This document shows, in pieces, positions 46,201 through 58,200 of a DNA stretch of 64,000 nucleotides (within the stretch, counting starts at the first letter, position 1; each line of letters opens with the position of its first letter). The stretch covers positions 21,683,980 through 21,747,979 of the forward strand of contig NC_056407.1 of the NCBI RefSeq assembly GCF_905147365.1, read 5' to 3'. A program made the position numbers and the translations under genes. Source of the DNA: Aricia agestis (taxonomy: Eukaryota; Arthropoda; Insecta; Lepidoptera; Lycaenidae). The notes below the pieces were generated by a model. That model had not been told where the DNA came from, made no database searches, and saw only the letters and a list, made by a program, of their open reading frames with translations.

Positions 46201-49200
46201 GTCTGGGACCAACTATGTGTGGGTTTCCTCTCGATGTTTTCTTTACCGTACGAGCGTCCGAATTATGTACTTGAGGTCTGAAAATGCCTAATTGGTTCAC
46301 GCCTCCACCCGGGATCAAACCTGGGCCCATACCACGAAACGGTTTTGAGACTCAAACAATCGTACGTGAATGTTGCGTCCTACTCTTACAAACGTGAAAT
46401 GACGTTGTTAGAGCAGGTCGCGGCATTCTCTTCCAATGGAGAATGTTACCTAATTTTCATTATTAGCAGTCCACATTCTCTGTCAAAAATAAAGAATATT
46501 AGTGAAAGAATTACTTGGATAAGTTAATCTATACTAATATTATAAATGCGAAAGTATCTCTGTCTGTCTGTCTGTCTCGCTTTCACGCCAAAACTACCGA
46601 ACCGATTGTAATGAAATTTTGTATACAGATAGTATAAAGCCTGAGAATGGACATAGGCTACTTTTTACTGGAAAAAAGGGTTGTAAGGGGGTGAAAATAC
46701 GAAAATTTCTTCAAATTAAGTTAGTTCTGAAAATTCATACTAGATGGCGCCGTCTCTTACATCGCGCTAACGCTTGCCCAACATCTTTCTATAAGAGGTG
46801 GTATCATCATACATTCAAGCTTAGATTTTTTTCGACTATTAATGATAAATAGTTTATGGGTAAAGTTGTGTAATTGGGGGGCTAAATAAGCTTTAAAATT
46901 TGGCATAATATATAAAGTTTTATTTCAAAAAATGAAATATTATGTGCACACTGCACAGCTGTTTTGATTTAAGGGGTACCAGGGTTTTTTTTTATAAAAG
47001 CTTTTGACACCAATTTTGTTGACATCGCGCGCTATAAATTGAATTCCACGCGGACGAAGTCGCGGGCAACAGCTAGTTAGTTTATACGTTAAACAAGTAG
47101 TTGTAACCGCACGACGCGGTCGCCTGGATACCGTGTGACTTCACACTACTGTAATATTACACTATTAAACGTGTACTTTAATATTTAATAACTACTATAT
47201 GTATGACACTATTATATGTTTACTTTAATATTTAATAATAATATTAAAATAAAAATTTAAGGGGGCTCCCATACAAAAATCACTGTAGCGGTACGGAACT
47301 CTTCGTGCGCCAGTCCGACTCGCACTTGGCCGATTATTTATTTGTATTTTTTTACTAATCATACTCGCTCATGACTACACATACCGTTATTTTTTTATGA
47401 AATAAGGGGGCAAACGAGCAAACGGGTCACCTGATGGAAAGCAACTTCCGTCGCCCATGGACACTCGCAGCAGCAGGTGCGTTGCCGGCCTTTTAAGAGG
47501 GAACAGGGTAATAGGGAAGGGTAAGGATGGGATGGGAAGGGAATAGGGGAGGGTAGAGAAGGGAACAGGGTAGGGGATTGGGCCTCCGGTAAACTCACTC
47601 ACTCGGCGAAACACAGCGCAAGCGCTGTTTCACGCCGGTTTTCTGTGAGAGCGTGGTATTTCTCCGGTCGAGCCGGCCCATTCGTGCCGAAGCATGGCTC
47701 TCCCACGTCTAAAATAGAGAATATAGTTTATAGAGCAAAATAGGCCAAAAATTGTGATTTTTGTATGGGGGCCCAATTTTTTATTTTATTATAATATTAT
47801 TATTAATTATTAAAGTGCACATATAATTAAGACCTTAGTGAAAATTTCAAGTGCTTGCCTGTTGCCGTTGTTGACATAGAGCAAAAAATCACGTTTATTG
47901 TATGGGGCCCGCGCGGCAGAATTGTGCTATGACGTCAAAAGCGGTCGCGGGACTGTTAGCGGGAATCGATATTTTTAGAAACTTTGAATCCCTGTAAAAT
48001 CAAAACTACAAGGTATTTTTGACTGCAACAAAAACTAGTGTATTTGTATACATACACGCTTTACTGTGACAAAATTTCAAGCAATTTGACATATCTAGTA
48101 ACATTCTCCATTGTTTGAGTCTCAAAACGGTTTCGTAGTAGGTCTACTGCACCCTCTCGAGTGCGAACCAAAGGTCTCCACCACTCGCACTTAAAAGGAC
48201 ATAGGATGACTTTTAAAGTCAACATTTTTCAATTGAGTCGTGATTCGTGAAAAGGTAGTAAAATTCAAAGTAATAATTTCTAGTGCGGTAGTTGCTTACG
48301 ATAATAATTTTGTTTACTACAATAATTAGCGCTGTCTTTGTAATTATTAGATTAAAACGGTTGTAATTTGTAGCCTAGACAGCATTTATTTCATTAGGTT
48401 AATATCTTGATGACTGTGCTCCATGACAGATAACTACTGATGTAATGTATAGCATAATTTATTGTAATCTATACTAATATTATAAATGCGAAAGTATCTC
48501 TGTCTGTCTGTCTGTCTGTCTGTCTCGCTTTCACGCCAAAACCACTGAACCGATTGCAATGAAATTTTGTACACAGTTATTCTAGAGTCTGAGAAAGGAC
48601 ATAGGCTACATTTTGATGTGGGAAAATATCTTATTTCCATGAAAATATCGATGAAAATTACTTCGCATTGCGCGTGGCCAGCGCTCATCCCGGGGGTCCT
48701 GGGTTCGAGTCCCGCAGGCGGAACAAAAAGTTTTCAATGTTCCTGGGTCTTGGATGTGTATTAAAATAATATTTAAAAAATCTTAAATATATTTTGTGTA
48801 TAATATTATAAAAAATCTAGAAATATATCGATGCAATGAACATTTTAGTTCTAATACGATTCAACAGATGGCGCTTTTTTTTACTTCATTGTAACATAGA
48901 ACTAATCATACTTATTAGTTATAATGTTTTTGTTTATAGTTTTTAATACGTTAGAATATTATGTTTAATAATATTATCACTTGCTATAATAATAATCAAT
49001 CTATCTTATCTTATAGAACCCCTACTGCATTTCTAAGGAGTTCGAGTGTACCGTGTTGGCCTATATTCCATCCAGAAAATATATCAATGCAATCAACATT
49101 TTAATTCTAATATATGAAAACAGATGGCGCTTTATTTTTTACTTCATTATTATAACAGAACTAATCATACCTACTTTATTATATATTATTATTGTTTTTA

Positions 49201-52200
49201 TTCATAACTAGCTGTTGCCCGCGACTTCGTCTGCGTGGACTTTAGTTTATAGCGCGCGGTGTCAACAAAACGCTTTCAGTTTCACTTTCAGCGCTGCCAT
49301 TCCGGTATAGCGCGCTGCGCGGCCCTAAGAGGGGTACCACTTACCAGGGTTTTAAAAAGTTTTTAAATTTGACACAAATTTTGTTGACACCGCGCGCTAT
49401 AAACTAAAGTCCACGCGGACGAAGTCGCGGGCAACAGCTAGTATGTTATGTAAAGTACGTGTGGCATACATTATACAACAGATTCTTAATAACTATCAAT
49501 TACTTAAAAAGTACGTAGGTACGTTAAAATGGCGTTATTGCCGCTTATAAGTATACTATGATCTATATACCACTAGCTGTTGCCCGCGACTTCTTCCGCG
49601 TGGACTTCAGTTTATAGCGCGCGATGTCAACAAAATTGGTGTCAAAAGCTTTTATGTAAAAAAAACCCTGGTACCCCTTATATCAAAACAGCTGTGCAGT
49701 GTGCACATAATATTTAATTTTTTAAAATTAAACTTTATATATTATGCCAAATTTTAAAGCTTATTTAGCCCCCCAATTACACAACTTTACCCATAAACTA
49801 TTTATCATTGATAGGTTTAAGGTTACGTCACTGTATATAATATAAAGTACTGACTTATTAAATAACGTAAAAAAAGTAATAACAATCGAAAAAAATCGAA
49901 ACTCGAAATGCCATACTCTTACATACTCTTATAGAAAGATGTTGGGCAAGCGTTAGCGCGATGTAAGAGACGCACGGCGCCATCTAGTATGAATTTTTGG
50001 AACTAACTTAATTTGAACAAATTTTCGTATTTTCACCCCCTTAAAACCCTTTTTTCCAGTAAAAAAGTAGCCTATGTCCTTTCTCAGGCTTTAGACTATC
50101 TGTATACAAAATTTCATTACAATCGGTTCGGTAGTTTTGGCGTGAAAGCGGAAAGACAGACAGACAGAGATACTTTCGCATTTATAATATTAGTATAGAT
50201 TAGAGAAGTTACGAATCTCCAAAGTAAACGTGAAAAGTAAGCAATGTGACTCGTGTCACAGTTTCAACCATACGTTGGCTACTGGCTTTATGGGTTGTGT
50301 GATGTGTCTTTGGTTTAACTCCACAAAAATTTACTTGTCAAAACTTTTTCTGTTAGTTTCTGAGATAACCGCGCTACTTTGTATAACATTTTATGCGTCT
50401 TTCAGGCATCACAATAAACGTCGAATCCTTGTTCAGTTTGAGATTTACCCAGTTTGTTACTGAAGTATTTTATGTCACAATGAAAAAAGTAGAAGCACAG
50501 ATTAAGAGGGCGACTAACCCCAAAAATCATACATCGTCCTTCTCTCTTCACACTCACGCCCGTCTCTCATATGCCAGGTGAAAAAGAACGACGCGGATTC
50601 ATCGCCAAATTAGTTTTTTCTCAATAACTCGATAAATATACAACATTTTAAAAATCCGCTAGATCCATCTCTCAATGATAGAATTTTATACAATGTGTTA
50701 AAATATTAACTTAGTTCAATGCACGGTTATGGCAATAAACAAAAAATTCGTGAAATTTAGATGCTTCTTTGTGATTTTTTTCTATCGAGAAAATTTTAAG
50801 ATATCGTATTTTTGCTCAGATCGAATTCTCGGAAATATAATGTAGTATCTAATTTTAGAAAATGAAACAATTCGGGGCTTATTTTCAGATATAAAAATTA
50901 ATTATAAAATCGTCAATTTAGGGTTAGTCGCCCCCTTAATAAAGAAATATATATAAGTATCTACTTACTCGTAAGTTATATCCACGTTATATCACTTACT
51001 TTATAGCAGGAACCTCAACTGACAACAAATAAAACTTGTTGTGCGATGCTTTCAATAGAATGAATTCTCGCGAAGTGTATTGCATTGCTATGCCTTGCTC
51101 GTGCATAAAATAAGGTCTATAAGTATTCCCTGCATTGTGTGTGTCCTTAGTTCGACTTCATTTTTTCCCCAATGCCTTTTCTTGGTCTGCACTCTGCACA
51201 TTTTAATTTTTACATCTTTGCCCAATTTTGCCTTAAAACTTTTATAAAAGGAATGTTTCTAAGAAGTAATCTGGTAACACTGTGTGTGTTTGTGTTTTAA
51301 CTCTTGCGTGGAATACCCCTCAGAAGGAATAATACCTGATATATCTATATCTACAGATCTATATCCTGCTATCCTACTGATATTATAAAGGCGAAAGTTT
51401 GTTTGGATGTATGGATGTGTGGATGTATGGATGTTTGTTACTCTTTCACGCAAAAACTACTGAACGGATTTTAATGAAACTTTACAATAATATAGCTTAT
51501 ACATCAGAATAACACATAGGCTACAATTTTAACCGACTTTCAAAATGGGGGAGGTGTTATGTTCGTTTTCTTATGTTCAACAATTTTTCTTTTGGTATCA
51601 TCCCAATTTGGTATTATATGCACAAAAGTGGTGATCTGATGAAGGATGCATAAGTAATCGAGGGAACTCCTCAAAATTTATATGGAAACATGTGGTGACT
51701 TCGGTTTCGTGAGAAGTATTCTAAGCATATGCTACCAACAAGTGAGATTTTGCACCGAGATATACCTGGTATACCGTGGTTCGGAAGGTGCTGAGACAAC
51801 TCCTGATTCTTTATAGATAAAAGTTTGGGAGTTTCGGCGTTGTTTTAAGAACGGAAAGCATATGCTACTATGCAAATTACATTCATCATCATCATCATCA
51901 TCATCATCACTACCATATTATTATACCATACATCGTCCCATGGTTATGACTTATGAGCCTATAATGACCCTGTCATTGGTACTTTTCATAGTCTTTTAGA
52001 TCGGGACTCGAGTTTGTCAAGCGATAATTGAAAAAAATCTATACTTAATATTATAAACCTGAAGAGTATGTTTGCTTGAACGCACTTATCTCAGGAACTA
52101 CTGGCCCGATTTGGAAACTTATTTCAGTGTTAGATAGATCATTTATCGAGTAAGACTATAGGCTATATATTATCACGCTAAGACTAATGCGACCTAAGAA

Positions 52201-55200
52201 CCGAAGAAAAACGTGGGAAATATTAGAAATTACGAACTACTGGAGCAATTTTTATGGCAATATTTGGCACAGATCTATATCTGTGCCAAATATTGCCATA
52301 AAAGTTGCGATTGGATTGGATACGATAATTATAATAAAACTATATGTCCCGCGCGGCTTCGCTTGCGTAAATTAGGAATTTTACGGAAACCTTCCCGGAA
52401 ACCTTCCCGGAAATTTTCCCATAAAAAATAGCTACTATACTCTATAGTAGACCAAGTGAAGGGAGTAAGAACATAAGAGCTATTTTTGATGGGAAAATGT
52501 ACGGTTTCCGTAAAATTCCTAATTTACGCGGGCGAAGCCGCGCGGGACATCTAGTCTATCGTGTTTAGCACTTACGCGGAACTCGGAAGTCACACAATAT
52601 TTACAATGATAATTATATTTGCTAGTGCGAGCAAACCGGTTGGAATATCACTTTATCCGATAACGAGTGGTAGTTTTCCCTTCACTGTTTGTTTCGGAAT
52701 ATACTAATATCAAACATTTACTTACTTTCATATATGAATTATGATTTATGATATTCATATTCACAGTCATAAATTACAATGTGTTTATTATTCTAAACAT
52801 GTTGGGTTTTGTTACTATGATTTAATTAAATTATAATTCTACTTTACGAATTAATTTCAATACATTACAAGTTAACGAGTATGCTATGAGCAAAATAAAC
52901 AATATTAATTTATCGTTTCTAAATACAACGCAAAAAAGAGAACATTTTAAGTTTCAATATTAATGTCTGGATTTATGTATAGGCAGTATAGGTCATGACC
53001 TATGGGCAATAGCGTCCTATGGCGTCCTAAGGGGGTCGGCAGCGTCGTAGGATGGCGGCAGAGTTCGTACATAGGGGCGGCAAAATTATACGCATTAAAA
53101 ATATAAATCCGGCGCTTGGTACCTACTAATCCTACTATTTACTAGCAGACAGCCCCTTTTTACCCGACTTCCAAATATGGAGGTTCTATTATTATGTTCG
53201 GCTGTGGATATTTTTTTGTAGTAAATAGAAAGCGTAGCAAGCCGTAGAAGTGCGTAGCATAGAATGTCGTAGGCCGTAGCGAGGAACTACGCCGCGTAGA
53301 GGCGCGTAGCGCAGCGTAACGCCTATTCTTTTTTAGGGTTCCATTTTTTGCCATTTGGCTACGGATTACTTATTTTAACCCCGACCAAAAAGAGGGGTGT
53401 TATATTTCTTTTATTAGTTTTTTTTTTTTGTTTCTTTTTCCAAGTACTCGTAAGTACTGTAACAATTTTTCAGATCTCACAACTATCACTGCCAATTAAT
53501 ATTTTTAGTTAATAAAGCAAAAGCAGCATTATCATTTTGATAACTAAAGTTAGCAATAACTTAATATTATCTATTGACGCTTTACACCACGTCAGTCTGG
53601 CCCCGTGTTAAGTACCTGAAGGACTTGTGTTACGGGTACCAGACAACGGAAATATATTTAATACTTTTATACTATACATATACCTATTTATGTATGCGTA
53701 TCATATAATATGATACACATACATATTCAATATTTAATACACATCCATGACCCAGGAACTTTGAAAACTGTTTGTTCCATCGGCGGGATTCGAACCCGCG
53801 ACCCCCCGCTTGAGCTACTAACAGCATGTCGTCAATAAAGTGAACTATTCGTTACAGATAGTAGCTATACACGCGGAACCGAAGCTGTTCGACAGCTACT
53901 ACAATGGCTGCTGCAACGGCACCCTCTGGCCGCTGTTCCACTCGATGCCGGACCGCGCAACCTTCATCGCTGACCACTGGAACGCGTACATCAAGCTCAA
54001 TAAAGAGTTTGCGGAGAAAACTGTGCAGGCTCTCAGACTATTGAATAAAGAGAACTGCGCGTCGCCGCCGATAGTATGGGTGCACGATTACCACCTTATG
54101 CTGGCTGCTAACTGGATTAGAGAGGTGAGCAAAGGGCTTTATTAGCGGCTCTTTTTTTAGGGTTCCGTACCCAAAGGGTAAAAACGGGACCCTATTACTA
54201 AGACTTCAATGTCTGTCTGACCGGTCTATCTGTCTGTAACTCAAGAACCGCTATAGCTAGATTTCTGAAATTTTCACAGATTGTGTATATCTGTTGCCGC
54301 TTTAACAACAAATACTAAAAACAAAATAAAATTAATATTTAAGGGGGGCTCCCATACAACAAACGTGATATTTTTGCTATTTTTTGGTCGATATCAATAA
54401 CTGCAACACATAGGCACTTGAAATATTCACGAAATACTCAGTTATATTTGTACGTTAATAATCAATAATAAAATTTAAATAAATTAAATATTTAAGGGGG
54501 CTACCATACAAAAAAACACAATTTTCAGCCTATTTTTGCTCGATTGAGGTACGGAACCCTTCGTGTGCGAGTTTAACTCGCACTTGGCCGATTTTTATTA
54601 TTTTATTTAAATGGCCATTTTTACCTGACAGAGGGAGTCAAAAGAATGGGTACGGGTTTGGAAAGGCTGTTTCTGTATGTATCAATGGAGAAGGCTGACA
54701 CTTCATCAGGGAATATGCCTTAGCCTGTTCATTAGGTAGAGATTAAAGGTCAATTTTCAAATTGTAAGAGTGAGGTAAATTCAATTAGAATGAAGCTACA
54801 GAATCCCTATGGTTAATGATAGTCGTAAAGACGTGTGTTTCATTGACGCAACAAGCATCTAAACTACTTATACGATTGTAATCATTGAGAAGTAAATTTA
54901 GATTAGAACAAGTAACATACAATTTGCTAAGCTTATAGTTTTAATCTTTTTATTGTTTAAATAAGAAGAAATATTTTGTTACAGCGAGCTGAAGAGGAGA
55001 ATTTGAAATTTAAACTAGCATTCTTCTTGCACATACCCTTCCCACCCTGGGACATCTTCCGCCTTTTACCCTGGTCGGATGTGGTCCTTCAGGGCATTTT
55101 AGGCGAGTAAAAAAAAATGTTTGTTTATCGACGAGTATTGTTAGAGTAATGCTAACTTGTTTTTGAAATATAATAGTTATTAAACATACTAATATTTCAT

Positions 55201-58200
55201 TCGTTGGGACTTACAAAAAGTGGCCTAAAACGTCATAAAACTTTTATTTACAAAGTTATAAAAGTCCCCAGATTTAATATGGTACTGATAGTCTTAAAGT
55301 TATATTATCGACAAGTTTTAAAGTAATATAATATTGGTTTACAATTTAACCACTTTTCTGAAAGTGTAAGTTTACTTTTTAAATATTTTCAGGGTGCGAC
55401 ATGGTAGGTTTCCACATAACCGACTACTGTCTGAACTTCATCGACTGCTGTCAAAGGGAGTTGGGTTGCCGTGTCGACAGAAAGAACCTTCTTGTAGAAC
55501 TCGGCGGCAGAACTATCTGCATCAGACCCCTTCCTATCGGAGTACCCTTCGACAGATTCGTGGCGTTAGCCCAGAAAGCTAAGCCGGTCCTTTCGACTAG
55601 TCAAAAAGTTATACTCGGAGTCGACAGGCTAGATTACACAAAAGGTCTAGTGCACAGACTGAAAGCCTTCGAGAGGCTGCTAGAGAAGCATCCAGAACAC
55701 ATAGAGAATGTGATTCTGATGCAAATAGCGGTGCCATCCAGAACCGACGTGAAGGAGTACCAGGATCTGAAAGAGGAGATGGATCAACTGGTGGGCAGGA
55801 TCAACGGACGGTTTACCACACCCAACTGGTCTCCTATCAGGTAAGACACAGAAATGATCACTAGCTATAGAAAATACTAGCTTTTATTCGTCGTTTTTTG
55901 AAATATCATACCGGGCATACAAACTTTGATCCCCAAGGGGATGGAATTCTGATGAATTCTGGCCTACATCGTACCCTACATCATAAAAGGAATTCGTGTA
56001 CGAAATTTCAAGCTTTTCATCTATCAGTCAGTCAGATTTCTTACATACAAAGTAAATTATAGGTTGGACATGTTTCCACTCACGATGGGACTTGGAACTG
56101 CTTTATCAGCTAGAGCTCTGTTACTTCTGATGGCACACTAACCAAGTCAATCACCGAAAATATCGGTCTACAACGTAGACCAGCCTTTCCCAAAGTGGGC
56201 GATAACGCTTCCTTGTGGGCGCTGAAGGTCTAAAGGGGGGAGTTTTTTTCTGAGTCTCACACCGCCCGTGTGAGACTCAGAAAAAAATAGGGGCGTTATG
56301 TAGAGGCCTGGGGGGTGATTTATTTCATCTGGGTGCATTTTAAATTAAAACAATGGCTGAAACATTTTTTTTTTCAAAGTGGGCGATAGACAAAATAAGT
56401 TTGGGAACTCCTGAGGCCTGATGTATAGTGTACATAATCCATCTTGTTCTAGATACATCTACGGCTGCGTGGGTCAGGACGAGCTGGCCGCGTTCTACCG
56501 TGACGCTGCTGTGGCTCTCGTCACACCGCTGCGAGACGGCATGAACCTCGTGGCTAAGGAATTCGTGGCGTGCCAGATCAAGCAACCCCCTGGTGTACTC
56601 ATCGTGTCTCCCTTCGCTGGAGCCGGCGAGATGATGCACGAGGCGCTGATATGTAACCCCTATGAGCTCGACGACGCTGCTGAGGTTATACACAGGTAAC
56701 AAAAGATACCTCCTTTTAACTGACCTTAATGAGGTTTTGTATTCGGCTGTGGATATTTTACTGGACGAGGGAATGCAAAAAGATGCACCTTCTTTCAGAG
56801 TTCTTTTTAGAAATACTATCAATAAGATTTTAGAGGCTAATCTTATTCAAACCACTTTAGAAATAGTTTTACGACTGTAACTTTCCACAGTATTAAATGA
56901 CGCGTATATCTAAGCATAGCCAATAAATAGCCGTTATTATTGATATCATAAGTTTATTGTTTTGTTTTTTCGCCATCTTTAAATTGCCAGCAGTATATTG
57001 ACGTCACGGGGTTATCACGGCCTGACGAAATGCTGGCCCCCGATAGTGCTACAATAACAGAAACAGCGCACTTCGCGTATCCCACATCTTATCGGGACAA
57101 AGGATTGTGTCGGGCAGAGTTCACGACCACTCCGTAAATAGTTCTGTAACTATGGTTCATTCTGAGTTGAAGATGAAAACTTAAACCTTTTTTATCTCAT
57201 AAATTTGAAGAATTTATTATGATATCCTAATTTATAACAAAAAAAAGCATCCGTATGTTTTAAGAAATATAAACTATCATAGGGCATGGGCCCTCCGCCC
57301 CGAATCAGGCGTGAAGAAGTAAAAGACAGACAGACACACTTTCGCATTCATTATATTAATATGGAAATATAAATTGTTCCTATTGTCATGGCTCAATGAG
57401 AGACGAACTTAGTTCAACCTGCACCATAGACCATCACCATATAGATATACACACAAATGAAACACAATTTTATGTGCACTTTTTCCACTATTCATTAATT
57501 GAGTGGAAAAAGTGCATGTAAAATTGTGTTTTATTTGTGTTTAAAATGAATTTCCACCAAGAACCGACAGTAAAATCGATTACATATTTTACTTTATTGT
57601 ACTATATTGAACCATAGTTGCAGATGTCCCGGTGAACTTTGTGTCACTTATACTAAACTTTTCCTATACTAAACCTTTGGTTTGATTTTCATTACTAAAA
57701 TTAGCCAAATCGGTTAGCCGTTATCGAGTTATAGCATTACTAACACAATTGAAAATCCATTTTTATATATTATACATATAGATTATATCTTTTATCCGCA
57801 GAGCCCTCATAATGCCGGAGGACGAGCGCACGGTCCGCATGAACCACCTCCGGCGGCGGGAACAGCTCAACGACGTGGACAGCTGGATGAAGGCCTTCCT
57901 CAAGGCCATGGATTCCCTCGAGGAGGAGGCCGACGACATCGGAGCCACATCCATGCAGCCCGTCACCATAGACGACTTCAACGACTACCTCACCAAGTAA
58001 TATACCCATACTCCTCCAAATCCAGTCGACGAACAAGTAATTATTTGCCTGATTTGAATGTGTGACTAACTTCACTCCTTGAGAACCAACACCTATCTTA
58101 GTGATATAACTTTCTCACGCGTGGATAACTCTGTATGATCAAGACATAAAAATCTTCAAAAATGTCCTTACCGAAAAAATTCAATGTATAAATGTATGAC

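Larger units (their letters stand above)
46334..48138. mobile_element. Nested transposon cluster within a TIR element
   Basis: Outer ends ACGAAACGGTTTTGAGACTC (46336-) and GAGTCTCAAAACGGTTTCGT (-48137) are inverted. Between them are a Helitron, two MINE-2 pieces (47215-47340 plus; 47720-47900 minus) and a SINE. Confidence 0.6.

Noticed and set aside
45956..46330. 124-codon minus-strand frame
   Set aside because: Runs through the hAT-like MITE and flanking intron; low-complexity part comes from an AAGAAA run.
53780..53830. Possible tRNA gene
   Set aside because: Box B is present but the cloverleaf is incomplete and the sequence continues into a SINE body.
56340..56822. 160-codon minus-strand frame
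   Set aside because: Antisense of TPS exon 6 plus intron; the plus strand has the conserved GT20 residues.
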